15,007 nucleotides of DNA from DATMTS01 sp035564555 (GCA_035564555.1 DATMTS010000073.1:1-15007); one strand, 5' to 3'. Positions 6,886 through 14,668 are shown, counted from the first letter of the stretch. The notes: generated by a model not told the origin, from the sequence alone. Program-made: numbers and translations.

Positions 6886-8069
6886 TGGCGGCAGTTGCCG
6901 GGGCTGCTTCGCCCGAGGGTGGGGCTTCGCACTTCGTCGAGGAACTGACCGGGCGGGCGGCGGACGCACTGTTGGACGCCCGGGGCGTGCGGCGGGGTCC
7001 GCTGGGTATCGGCATCGTCGGCGGCGGATTCATGGCCACGGTTCACTCCCGAGCCGCCCGCGCGGCTCGGGCGAGGCTCGTCGGCATCGCGTCGTCGTCG
7101 CCCGAGCGGGCCGCGCGTGCCGCCGATGAACTCGGCATCGAGCATCCTTATCGTTCGCTCGACGACCTGCTCGGTGACGCAGCGATCGATGTGGTGCACA
7201 TCACGACGCCGAACGCGTTGCACGCCGAGCAGGCGCTGGCCGTGCTCGCCTCCGGCAAGCACGTGGTGTGCGAGAAGCCGTTGGCGACGAGCGTCGCGGA
7301 TGCGCAACGGCTCGTCGACGCCGTCGGCGGCAACGTCGCGACGGTACCGTTCGTCTACCGATTCCATCCGTTGGTGCGCGAGGCGCGCGCCCGATTCGCG
7401 GCGGGCGAGACCGGCGGCCTGCTGAGCATCCAGGGTTCCTATCTGCAGGACTGGCTGCTGTCGGCCGGCGATGACAACTGGCGTGTCGACTCCCTCGCCG
7501 GTGGTCGATCGCGTGCATTCGCCGACATCGGTTCCCACCTGGTCGACCTGATCGAGTTCATCACCGCCGACCGAGTGTCGCGCGTCGCGGCGGTCAAGCG
7601 CACCTTCTTCACGTCTCGGGCCGAGCACTCGCAGGTGCTCACCGAAGACGCGGTCGCCGTCACGATCGAGACGGCGGGCGGCGCGATCGGAACGCTGCTG
7701 GTGTCTCAGGCGGCGCCAGGGCGCAAGAACCGGCTGCTGCTCGAACTCGCAGGATCGGCGGAGTCGGTCGTGTTCGATCAGGAGCAACCCGAGACGCTCT
7801 GGCTCGGCCGCCGGTCGGGCTCGCAGCTGATCCCGCGCGACGCCGACCAGTTGTCGCCGGATGCCGCGCGGCTGTGCATGACGCCCGCCGGGCATCCGCA
7901 GGGCTATCAGGATGCCTTCAATGCGTTCGTCGCAGACACGTATGCGGCCGTAGGCGGCTCCGATCCCGACGGCTTGCCCCGGTTCGAAGACGGGCTGCGT
8001 GCGGCCCGGGTCACCGCGGCCGTGCTGGACGCCGCGGATGCCGGCACCTGGGTCGAGGTGCCCGGTTAG
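6885..8069 (+). CDS. Second Gfo/Idh/MocA family oxidoreductase
   Basis: The 394-residue protein has GIGIVGGGFMATVHS (41-55) for NAD(P) binding, HITTPNALHAEQAL (105-118), CEKPLA (129-134), YRFHP (158-162) and DIGSHLVDLIEF (214-225) with the canonical Asp/His pair. It is therefore a more classical dehydrogenase than its upstream partner and only distantly related to it. The GTG at 6885 overlaps the preceding stop (TAGTG) and has GGGGA seven nt upstream. It leaves about 40 residues before the Rossmann fold, longer than usual, so a later GTG just before RRGPLGIGIV is possible. It is the last gene of the operon; no clear terminator follows. It probably acts on the same pathway intermediates as the other two enzymes. 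Confidence 0.88.
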   Translation: MAAVAGAASPEGGASHFVEELTGRAADALLDARGVRRGPLGIGIVGGGFMATVHSRAARAARARLVGIASSSPERAARAADELGIEHPYRSLDDLLGDAAIDVVHITTPNALHAEQALAVLASGKHVVCEKPLATSVADAQRLVDAVGGNVATVPFVYRFHPLVREARARFAAGETGGLLSIQGSYLQDWLLSAGDDNWRVDSLAGGRSRAFADIGSHLVDLIEFITADRVSRVAAVKRTFFTSRAEHSQVLTEDAVAVTIETAGGAIGTLLVSQAAPGRKNRLLLELAGSAESVVFDQEQPETLWLGRRSGSQLIPRDADQLSPDAARLCMTPAGHPQGYQDAFNAFVADTYAAVGGSDPDGLPRFEDGLRAARVTAAVLDAADAGTWVEVPG

Positions 8070-8135
8070 TCCGATCCGCTCCCGTTCCGCCGCCGCACCC
8101 GGCGTATCGACGCACGCGCCGTGGTTGGATGGGGC

Positions 8136-8747
8136 ATGACTGAAGCCGGTGCCGATCGAAGCTCCGCGTCCCGCGCCGTTCGCGACGAGGACTGGTACGG
8201 CCGTGAACTGGCCGGCGAGAGCTTCGACGGCGTCGCTTTCGTCGGCGTCGATCTGACCGAGGCGACGACCCGATCGTGCGTGTTCACGGACTGCACGTTA
8301 CGCAACGTGCGTTTCAACGTATCGGCGCACACCGACACCGCGTTCGTGAACTGCACCTTCGAAGGCTGCAACTTCTTCGACGCCCGCTTCGAGCGATGCA
8401 AAGCGACCGGCAGCGGCTTCGATTCGTGTTCGTTCGACCTGACGCGAGTGGACGGCGGCAATTGGTCGTTCGCGGCTCTGCCGGGCGCGAGCCTGGGCAG
8501 CGCCGTGTTCACCGGGGTGCGATTGCGGGAGGTCGATCTGACCCGCGCGAAGCTGGCCGGCGGCGTACTGAACGGCTGCGACCTGAGCGGGGCGTTGTGG
8601 GCCGGAGCAGACCTTGCCGGATGCGATCTGCGCGACAGCGACCTGTCGTCGCTCGATCCCGCCCAGGTGCGACTGCACGGTGCTCGTATCACAGCGGAGC
8701 AGGCATCCATGCTGGCGGTGGCGCTCTGCCTGGTCGTCGAGGACTAG
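8136..8747 (+). CDS. Pentapeptide repeat protein
   Basis: The 203-residue protein consists mostly of A(D/N)LXX-type pentapeptides, which fold as a right-handed quadrilateral beta-helix. The clearest runs are FDGVAFVGVDLTEATTR, CTLRNVRF, CTFEGCNFFDARFERC and, towards the C-terminus, ADLAGCDLRDSDLSSLD. It is Cys-rich at repeat positions. Qnr-like proteins of this fold protect DNA gyrase from quinolones, but many members have no known role and nothing here identifies Qnr specifically. The ATG at 8136 was preferred to an in-frame GTG at 8121; a weak -10-like TTGGAT lies just upstream. It is separated from the sugar operon by 66 bp and convergent with the ABC transporter genes. Confidence 0.85.
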   Translation: MTEAGADRSSASRAVRDEDWYGRELAGESFDGVAFVGVDLTEATTRSCVFTDCTLRNVRFNVSAHTDTAFVNCTFEGCNFFDARFERCKATGSGFDSCSFDLTRVDGGNWSFAALPGASLGSAVFTGVRLREVDLTRAKLAGGVLNGCDLSGALWAGADLAGCDLRDSDLSSLDPAQVRLHGARITAEQASMLAVALCLVVED

Positions 8748-8781
8748 CGGCGAGAATCCCCGGCGGCGGCGTCAGTCCGGC

Positions 8782-9453
8782 CTAGCCGACGTCTTCGACC
8801 TTGCCGCCCTTGATGTGCAGACGGCGCTGAGCCCGCTTGGCCACCGCTGAGTCGTGCGTGACGATCACCAGCGTGAGTCCGCGGTCGCGCCAGAGGCCTT
8901 CCAGCAGATCCATGATCTCGTCCCGCGTCTCCTCGTCGAGGTTGCCGGTCGGCTCGTCCGCCAGCAGCACGTCGGGTTCCTTCACGAGCGCTCGAGCGAT
9001 CGCGACCCGCTGCTGCTGACCGCCCGAGAGCTCGCCGGGCAGGTGATTGCCACGGTCGCCGAGTCCGACTGACTCGAGCGCCGCTGCCGCCCGGCTCTTG
9101 CGTTCGGCCGCGGCGATGCCGAGCGGAACGAGGGCGGTCTCGACGTTCTCCTGGGCGGAGAGCGTGGGGATCAGGTTGAACCCCTGGAAGATGAACCCGA
9201 TCTCGGTGCCGCGGATGCGAGTGAGCTTGCCGTCGCCGAGGCCGGAGAGGCTGGATTGCTCCAGTTCGACGGTGCCCGTGGTGGGCCGATCGAGCGCGCC
9301 GAGCATCTGCAGCAGCGTCGACTTGCCGCCACCGGTCGGACCCTGGATCGCCACCATCTGGCCGTTCGGAATCTCGAGTGTCACATCACTCAGCGCGGTC
9401 ACAGTGCGCTTGGACTGCTGAAAGGACTTGCTGACGTTCTTGAGCGTGTACAC
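8782..9453 (-). CDS. ABC transporter ATP-binding protein (MacB/LolD-like)
   Basis: This 223-residue ATPase has the full motif set: Walker A GPTGGGKST (38-46), Q-loop Q90 in FIFQGFNLIP, signature LSGGQQQRVAIARAL (142-156), Walker B VLLADEPTGNLD (162-173) and the switch histidine H200. DEPTGNLD and FIFQxFNLIPTLSAQENV place it in the LolD/MacB/FtsE-like group, which powers mechanotransmission permeases rather than importers. The GTG start at 9453 has AAGGAG on the - strand (9459-9464) five nt upstream. It follows its permease gene after 103 bp in the same operon. In Gram-positive bacteria such pairs commonly handle antimicrobial peptides, lipoproteins or other envelope substrates; no substrate-binding protein is encoded nearby. 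Confidence 0.95.
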   Translation of the reverse strand: MYTLKNVSKSFQQSKRTVTALSDVTLEIPNGQMVAIQGPTGGGKSTLLQMLGALDRPTTGTVELEQSSLSGLGDGKLTRIRGTEIGFIFQGFNLIPTLSAQENVETALVPLGIAAAERKSRAAAALESVGLGDRGNHLPGELSGGQQQRVAIARALVKEPDVLLADEPTGNLDEETRDEIMDLLEGLWRDRGLTLVIVTHDSAVAKRAQRRLHIKGGKVEDVG

Positions 9454-9556
9454 GGATGCTCCTTGGTCGCTTGGGGTATCGGTTCTGGTGCGGGGCGGGT
9501 GCTGGTGCGCGTTCGGTGCGGTTCGGCGGTTGATGCGGAGCGGAGGAGGCGCCTTC

Positions 9557-11107
9557 TCAGGCGACCGATCGGAGCGCTTCGGCGGGCCGGAGCCTGGCTG
9601 CCCGCCACCCGCCGATCGCGCCCGCGAGCAGACCGCCGAGGATGGCGAGGCCGACGGCGATCACGATGATCCACACCGTGATCGGCGCGTTCAGCACGAC
9701 GTCCGTGGTCGAGGCCGCCGCCTGCCGGGCACCACGGAATGCGCCGCCGAACGCTCCGCCTGCGAACCCGCCGGCCGTCGGAACCGCACCAGGAAGCGCG
9801 CCGCCGGCGCCGTCCTGGCCGAATCGGGCCGCGGCGTTCGTCGTCGCCGAGCCGACGCTGCCGGAGAGGGTCGGCGAGACGAGATTCACGATCAGCACCC
9901 CGATCAGCCCGATGGCCACGCCCGCGATCCCGCCGATCAGGCCCTGCACGACCGACTCGCCGGCGACCTGCCCGACGATCCGCCTGTTGCGCCAGCCGAT
10001 CGCCTTCAGGGTGCCGAATTCGCGGGTGCGCCGGGTGACTCCGGAGATCGTGAACAGGATGGCGATCAGGAACGCCGCCGCCAGCACGATGAGCGACAGC
10101 CAGCTGCCCAGGTTGGCGATCAGCTGACTCGCGCTGCCGAGCGAGCCCGAGACGCTGGATGCCAGGTCGGCCTGCGTGGAGATCGTCGCTTTGGGCATGG
10201 CCTTCTGCAACGAGGTCTTCAACCCGTCGATGGCGCTGGCCGACGAGGCCTGCACGTAGACCGCCGAGATCTTGCCGGCCTGCCCGGACAGCGTCTGGGC
10301 GACATCGAGCGGAATGTACGCGTTCGATGCGGTCTGCGAGTCCGAACCGGTGGGCGCGATCAGCCCGACGACGGTGAAGGTCTTGCCGCCGATCGTCATC
10401 GTGTCGCCGACGACCTTGCTCGCGCCTTTCGCATAGGAGCTGTCGAGAACGACGACGTCCTTTCCGACATCGCTGGCACCGAGCGAGCGGCCCTTGGCCA
10501 GTTTCGTCGCGGAAAGCGGGCCGACGGCATCCGCCCCGGGGGTGAGGCCCATCACGCTGAACGAGTCGACCTTGAACGAGCTTCCGCCCTTGCCGTCCGC
10601 ACCGCCGGTCGGCGCGGGCGTGGAGCCGGTGCTCCCTGTGCCGTTCCGCCTACCGAACTGGCCATTGCGCACTTGAGCGAAGTTCGGCAGCGTGCCGTTG
10701 AAGGTCGTGTTCTGCAGCGAGAGCACGGCGGATGCCGCCGACACGTCGTGCACGCCCGTGACGGTCTTCAGGCTCGATGCGGGCATCGTCTGCGTGCCGC
10801 GCCCGACCGCCAGGCGAGAGGAGTCCACGGTTCGGCTGCTGCCTGACTTCGAGCCCGAATTCGCGCCGAAGTCGAAGCGCGGGCCCTGGCCTCCCGCCGT
10901 GGTGGCTGCAGTCGCCGGCTGCGTGATCGTGATGTCGGTGCCCACTCCGTATACCGACTGCAACACCTGCGCCTGCGCGTTGCTCACGCCGGCCGACACG
11001 GAGTTGACGATGATCACCAGCGCGATCGCCAGGGCCATGCCCACCGCGATGATGATCGTCTGCTTGCGCCTGTTCACCAGTTCTCTGCGCAGGTAGGTTG
11101 CGAACAC
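9557..11107 (-). CDS. FtsX/MacB-like ABC transporter permease
   Basis: The 516-residue membrane protein has the four-helix MacB topology: helix 1 at about 17-38, a large extracytoplasmic domain at 40-330, and helices 2-4 at about 334-356, 385-410 and 477-500. RTREFGTLKAIGWRN (360-374) is the coupling helix that meets the ATPase, and the end WRAARLRPAEALR (501-513) is diagnostic of FtsX-like permeases. Two low-complexity extracytoplasmic stretches stand out: Gly/Ser/Thr/Pro-rich at about 150-178 and Gly/Ala-rich at about 420-465 in the helix 3-4 loop. The GTG at 11107 was chosen because GAGGAG (+ strand positions 11114-11119) lies six nt upstream and the conserved MacB-like N-terminus begins there. 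It is the first gene of the operon and divergent from the two-component system. Confidence 0.93.
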   Translation of the reverse strand: MFATYLRRELVNRRKQTIIIAVGMALAIALVIIVNSVSAGVSNAQAQVLQSVYGVGTDITITQPATAATTAGGQGPRFDFGANSGSKSGSSRTVDSSRLAVGRGTQTMPASSLKTVTGVHDVSAASAVLSLQNTTFNGTLPNFAQVRNGQFGRRNGTGSTGSTPAPTGGADGKGGSSFKVDSFSVMGLTPGADAVGPLSATKLAKGRSLGASDVGKDVVVLDSSYAKGASKVVGDTMTIGGKTFTVVGLIAPTGSDSQTASNAYIPLDVAQTLSGQAGKISAVYVQASSASAIDGLKTSLQKAMPKATISTQADLASSVSGSLGSASQLIANLGSWLSLIVLAAAFLIAILFTISGVTRRTREFGTLKAIGWRNRRIVGQVAGESVVQGLIGGIAGVAIGLIGVLIVNLVSPTLSGSVGSATTNAAARFGQDGAGGALPGAVPTAGGFAGGAFGGAFRGARQAAASTTDVVLNAPITVWIIVIAVGLAILGGLLAGAIGGWRAARLRPAEALRSVA

Positions 11108-11186
11108 GGCGTGCTCCTCGGGTCGAAGTGTCGGTGCTTTGTGCGCAGGGCGCACCGAAGCGGATGAGCAGAGGCTAGGAGCGGGG

Positions 11187-11270
11187 ACTATGCCGCACCC
11201 CTGCCGAAGCTATGGTTTCGCCGGGGATCACCCTGCGTTGTTCACGGCGGTCGCATAGGTAGGCCATAGC
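11187..11270. promoter_or_regulatory. CATAG half-sites in the permease/response-regulator intergenic region
   Basis: Two CATAG words on the + strand (11254-11258 and 11265-11269) are exactly 11 bp apart and end near -33 of the presumed response-regulator promoter. Two further copies on the - strand (11188-11192 and 11210-11214) are 22 bp apart and face the permease gene. OmpR/PhoB-type regulators bind direct repeats with about 11-bp spacing upstream of -35, so these are candidate sites for the adjacent regulator, allowing autoregulation and transporter control. The most gene-proximal - strand copy overlaps a -10-like CATAGT. Confidence 0.45.
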
Positions 11271-11289
11271 GCCTGCGAAGCGGGCGGCC

Positions 11290-11301
11290 GATAATGGAGC
11301 C
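11290..11301 (+). promoter_or_regulatory. Candidate leaderless -10 box of the response regulator gene
   Basis: GATAAT (11290-11295) matches five of six bases of the -10 consensus and ends six nt before the ATG at 11302, so transcription should start at or next to the A of the start codon. The nearby GGAG is only two nt from the ATG, too close for a normal Shine-Dalgarno. No good -35 is seen, which fits a promoter needing activation. Confidence 0.55.
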
Positions 11302-12057
11302 ATGAGCCCCGACGTTCCCGAGTCATCCCGCGCCCACACGCAACAGCAGTTGCACCATCCGGACGGTTCGCCGATCCGCGTGCTCGTGGTCGATGACGAA
11401 CGCACCCTCACCGATCTGCTGCAGATGGCGCTTCGCTACGAGGGCTGGGATGTGCGCACCGCGGCCACCGGCCACCAAGCCTTGACGACCGGCCGCGAAT
11501 TCAAACCGGATGTGGTCGTGCTCGACATCATGTTGCCCGATATCGACGGGCTGCAGGTGATGAGCAGGATGCGTGAGGGCGGCGCGGAGACGCCCGTGCT
11601 GTTCCTGACTGCGAAAGACTCCCTTGACGACCGGATCGCGGGGCTCACCGCCGGGGGAGACGACTACGTGACGAAGCCCTTCAGCCTGGAGGAGCTCGTT
11701 GCCCGGCTGCGCAGCCTGTTGCGGCGCACCCGCGTGCTGGTCACCGACTCGACCGACCCGCGCATCGCTGTCGGTGACCTCGTGCTCGACGAGGACAGCT
11801 ATGAGGTGAGCAGGGCCGGGGAGGAGATCTCGCTGACGGCGACGGAGTTCGAACTGCTGCGCTATCTGATGCGCAACCCGCGCCGCGTTCTGAGCAAGGC
11901 GCAGATCCTCGACCGGGTGTGGAGCTACGACTTCGGCGGCACCTCGAGTGTGGTCGAGCTCTACATCTCCTATCTGCGCAAGAAGATCGATGCCGGACGC
12001 AAGCCCATGATCCACACCGTGCGCGGCGCCGGGTACATGGTCAAGGCCGCGGAGTGA
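11302..12057 (+). CDS. OmpR/PhoB-family response regulator
   Basis: The 251-residue protein has a receiver domain with acidic pair D31/D32, phosphoacceptor D75 in VVVLDIMLPDIDG, T103 and K125 in DDYVTKPF. A winged-helix DNA-binding domain follows (about 153-248), with LTATEFELLRYLMRNPRRVLSK, the recognition region SSVVELYISYLRKKID and the wing HTVRGAGYMV. The sequence style is close to actinobacterial MprA/PrrA-like regulators, but no orthology is claimed. An unstructured, Gln/His-containing tail of about 24 residues precedes the receiver. Its TGA overlaps the GTG of the kinase gene, so the two are coupled. The divergent ABC transporter and the CATAG half-sites between them make that transporter the likeliest target. 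Confidence 0.95.
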   Translation: MSPDVPESSRAHTQQQLHHPDGSPIRVLVVDDERTLTDLLQMALRYEGWDVRTAATGHQALTTGREFKPDVVVLDIMLPDIDGLQVMSRMREGGAETPVLFLTAKDSLDDRIAGLTAGGDDYVTKPFSLEELVARLRSLLRRTRVLVTDSTDPRIAVGDLVLDEDSYEVSRAGEEISLTATEFELLRYLMRNPRRVLSKAQILDRVWSYDFGGTSSVVELYISYLRKKIDAGRKPMIHTVRGAGYMVKAAE

Positions 12058-13592
12058 CATCCGCCGCCCCGGCAAGGGAGCGCGGCCGGTGGCGGCATCC
12101 GTTCAGGTCGTGGACCCTCCGCTCGCGGCTGGTGCTCGCCGTGGTCGCACTCGTCGCCGTGCTCGGCGTGATCATCGGCCTGGTCAGCGTGCTGTTCTTG
12201 CGGGGGTACCTGCTCGGTCGGCTGGATGATCAACTGCAAGGCGCCGCGCAGCGAAGCGGCGTCGCCGCGGCGGACACCTACGCGCGCGTGGGTCAACTGC
12301 CGTCGATCACCGAGCTGCTCCAGCGGTCCGCCCTCTCGCCGGGGGCGTTCGCGGCGTACATCCAGGACGGGGTCGTCACCAATCCCGGTTACATCCCCCC
12401 GGGAGGAAATGCCAAGGCACCGACGGCCTCGGGGAACTGGCAGGAGCAGCTCGTGGCGATCTCGCTGGGGGGCCGTGCCGACTCGGTCGACCTGGGCGGC
12501 AGCCTGGGCGAGTACCGCGTGCAGGCCGTCGCTCTGCCGAACCGCACGGAGCTCGTCATCGGTCTTCCCATTTCCGATGTGCAGCAGACCACGGCGCAAC
12601 TCGCGCTGATCATCGCACTCGTCACGATCGGGGGCCTGGCGCTCGCCGCGGGCACGGGGTTGCTCATCGTGCGGCTGGCGTTGCGCCCGCTCGACCGGGT
12701 CGCCGCGACGGCGGGAGCGGTCAGCGAACTACCGCTGGATCACGGCGAGGTCGCGCTCGCGGTTCGTGTTCCGGATGAGGACACTGACCCGCACACCGAG
12801 GTCGGGAGGGTCGGGGCATCCATCAACCGGATGCTCGGACACGTGGCATCCGCCCTCGTCGCCCGGCAGGCGAGCGAGAACAAGGTGCGGCAGTTCGTCG
12901 CCGACGCCAGCCATGAACTGCGCACCCCGCTCGCGTCGATCCGCGGCTACTCCGAGTTGACGCGGAGATTCAGCGAGCAACTGCCCCCAGACGTGATGCG
13001 GTCGATCGGTCGCATCGAGTCGGAAGCGACGCGGATGACCGGGCTCGTCGAAGATCTGTTGCTGCTCGCGCGACTCGACGAGGGCCGCGCCCTCGAACGG
13101 GAGCCCGTCGACCTCTCCCGGCTCGTGATCGACGCCGTGTCGGATGCTCACGCGGCCGGCGGGGATCACCGCTGGTCGATCGATCTGCCCGAAGAGCCCG
13201 TCATCGTCACCGGGGACGAGCCCCGCCTGCACCAGGTGATCGTCAACCTGCTCGCCAACGCGCGCGTGCACACCCCGGAGGGCACGACGGTGACGGTGTC
13301 GCTGACGACCGAAGGCGGCGGTGTTGCCAGCGGCGCGGCGGGCGGGGGCGTGGCTGGGGGGGGCGCTCGCGCGGTGCTCTCGGTCGCCGACGATGGCCCA
13401 GGGATCGCGCCGGAGTTGATGCCCACGCTGTTCGAGCGCTTCGCGCGAGGCGACAGTTCGCGCTCTCGCGATACCGGCTCGACAGGACTCGGACTGGCGA
13501 TCGTTCAGGCGGTGGTATCCGCGCACGGCGGATTCGTCGTCGCGCACAGCGAACCGGGAAGCACTGTGTTTCGGGTGGCACTGCCGCTGTAA
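12054..13592 (+). CDS. Sensor histidine kinase, partner of the response regulator
   Basis: This 512-residue membrane kinase has helix 1 at about 26-50, an extracytoplasmic sensor region of about 130 residues, helix 2 at about 183-207 and a HAMP linker (about 208-265). HisKA follows with phosphoacceptor H287 in FVADASHELRTPLASIRGYS, then an HATPase domain with N-box VIVNLLANARVHTPEGT (395-411), G1 DDGPGIAPE (446-454) and GSTGLGLAIV (475-484). A Gly/Ala-rich insert (about 421-438) lies inside the ATPase domain and contains a run of eight G at 13356-13363. The GTG at 12054 overlaps the regulator stop (GTGA). The reading frame is intact. The stimulus is unknown; given the linked MacB-like transporter, a cell-envelope signal is plausible. 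Confidence 0.95.
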   Translation: MTSAAPARERGRWRHPFRSWTLRSRLVLAVVALVAVLGVIIGLVSVLFLRGYLLGRLDDQLQGAAQRSGVAAADTYARVGQLPSITELLQRSALSPGAFAAYIQDGVVTNPGYIPPGGNAKAPTASGNWQEQLVAISLGGRADSVDLGGSLGEYRVQAVALPNRTELVIGLPISDVQQTTAQLALIIALVTIGGLALAAGTGLLIVRLALRPLDRVAATAGAVSELPLDHGEVALAVRVPDEDTDPHTEVGRVGASINRMLGHVASALVARQASENKVRQFVADASHELRTPLASIRGYSELTRRFSEQLPPDVMRSIGRIESEATRMTGLVEDLLLLARLDEGRALEREPVDLSRLVIDAVSDAHAAGGDHRWSIDLPEEPVIVTGDEPRLHQVIVNLLANARVHTPEGTTVTVSLTTEGGGVASGAAGGGVAGGGARAVLSVADDGPGIAPELMPTLFERFARGDSSRSRDTGSTGLGLAIVQAVVSAHGGFVVAHSEPGSTVFRVALPL

Positions 13593-13627
13593 GCGCGCCG
13601 GCCCGACCGCCCGGAGCGTGGTCGAGA

Positions 13628-13698
13628 TTGCAGGAGATTCTTCTGAACCGCCGTCGCCACGGGTCCGTTGCACGGTGTGTCACGAGAATCTCCTGCAA
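13628..13698. repeat. 71-bp palindromic element, copy A
   Basis: The arms TTGCAGGAGATTCT (13628-13641) and AGAATCTCCTGCAA (13685-13698) are perfect 14-bp inverted repeats; further partial pairing inside gives a long imperfect hairpin around a CGGGTCCG core. It lies 35 nt after the kinase stop and 30 nt after the stop of the convergent nuclease gene, so it may also separate their transcripts, though no T-run follows. Copy B at 14849-14919 has the same length, ends and core. No target-site duplication is visible. Confidence 0.85.
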
Positions 13699-13728
13699 AG
13701 CGGATCAGGCCCGGCCCGGGGAGCCACA

Positions 13729-14586
13729 TCAGCGACCGCGGTAACGGCGAAGATCGAGGGCGTCGCCGACCTCTCGCGCGATCGCTTGCAGGCTGGTCTC
13801 CCAATTCACCAGAACGTCGTCATGGCCGAGCCGGATGACACCCCGCCCGAGCGCGCTCGAACGCAGGTCTCGATCCAGGTCGATCTTGTGCTGGTCGGCG
13901 GTGGCGTGCCAGAGGCCGCCGTCGGTCTCGACACCGATGACATCCTCGACGACCAGGTCCTGATGTCCGATCCCCGGAATGTGCCCCTGCGCCACTACCC
14001 GGAAGCCGGCCCGACGAAGCCTGCGGCGCACGATCGTCTCGAGACCCGATTGCGCGGTGAGCTCGATCTCGGCGAGGTCCCGGGTCAGGCGGCCAGGTGC
14101 GTTCGCGCAGATCCGGCGCAGTTGTGCCACGGTGAGGTAATCCCGATGCACCGCAGATTCAAGGGCGGCGACGGCGTGTTCGGCATCCAGGCATCCCAAC
14201 GCGCTCATCATGGCCTGCTCCGCGGGCACCAGCCAAGAGTTGAACGGGTCGGCCACCGTATCGCGCCAGTGCACGCGCGTTCCCCTCGGGGGGCTGATCC
14301 GGCCGGACCGCGGACTCACTCTGACATGGGTGTTTCGGCGCATCCCGGCCCACACCTCGGCGCGGCGCAGCGCCGTCACACAGTCGATCCTGCCGTGCAA
14401 TAGTGCGGCGACCTCCTGGTGGTGGTCGGCATGACGACACACGTAGACGCCCTGAGCGGCGCGTCGAATGACTCCGGATCTCACGGCGAGGGCCAGGGCG
14501 CGAGCCGACTCTCCGGCCCCGATGAGCTGAGCCGTCGTCGCCACATGCCCGAACCGGCAGACGGAACCCTCTGGCGTCGACCTCAT
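13729..14586 (-). CDS. AbiEi-like N-terminal / DUF559 (Vsr-like nuclease fold) protein
   Basis: The 285-residue protein begins with a helix-turn-helix region resembling AbiEi-type antitoxins of type IV toxin-antitoxin systems (FGHVATTAQLIGAGESARAL, then VIRRAAQGVYV at 39-49). It ends in a DUF559/Vsr-like PD-(D/E)XK domain: E183 in SGLETIVRRRL, D210 in GHQDLVVED, E220 and D222 in GVETDG, and H227, followed by an Arg/Asp-rich helix. The active-site pattern looks intact. No AbiEii toxin is beside it, so it is an orphan by that criterion; such solitary proteins are common in actinobacteria and uncharacterised. The ATG at 14586 fits the family's usual start; an in-frame ATG at 14652 would add 22 residues without domain content. 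No Shine-Dalgarno is seen at either. The gene lies between two 71-bp palindromic elements. Confidence 0.8.
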   Translation of the reverse strand: MRSTPEGSVCRFGHVATTAQLIGAGESARALALAVRSGVIRRAAQGVYVCRHADHHQEVAALLHGRIDCVTALRRAEVWAGMRRNTHVRVSPRSGRISPPRGTRVHWRDTVADPFNSWLVPAEQAMMSALGCLDAEHAVAALESAVHRDYLTVAQLRRICANAPGRLTRDLAEIELTAQSGLETIVRRRLRRAGFRVVAQGHIPGIGHQDLVVEDVIGVETDGGLWHATADQHKIDLDRDLRSSALGRGVIRLGHDDVLVNWETSLQAIAREVGDALDLRRYRGR

Positions 14587-14652
14587 GGGAACGAGGATGC
14601 CGTGCCCGCCTCGATCACGGCCCTGTCGGCTCCCGAAATGTGCAGAACTCAT

Positions 14653-14668
14653 CCCAGCCGCGGCTGGG
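14653..14668. promoter_or_regulatory. 16-bp perfect palindrome upstream of the nuclease gene
   Basis: CCCAGCCGCGGCTGGG is fully self-complementary and lies 66 bp upstream of the preferred nuclease start, directly before the alternative ATG at 14652. With no loop and no T-run it is more like an operator than a terminator. Because the gene product has an AbiEi-like DNA-binding region, autoregulation here is conceivable. In very GC-rich DNA such palindromes also arise by chance. Confidence 0.35.

Noticed and set aside
8748..8781. Terminator between the pentapeptide-repeat gene and the ABC ATPase gene
   Set aside because: Only weak GC pairing is visible in this 34-bp convergent gap and no T-run on either side.
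9428..10846. 472-codon + strand ORF antisense to the permease
   Set aside because: It mirrors the permease and ATPase genes in another frame, is Arg/Gly/Asp-rich with no domain, and third-position GC fits the - strand genes.
13356..13363. Frameshift in the histidine kinase at the G8 run
   Set aside because: The frame continues correctly through the G1 and G2 boxes to a normal stop, so the gene is intact as sequenced.
13729..14586. Complete type IV toxin-antitoxin system
   Set aside because: Only the AbiEi-like part is present, fused to a nuclease-fold domain; no AbiEii nucleotidyltransferase toxin is adjacent.
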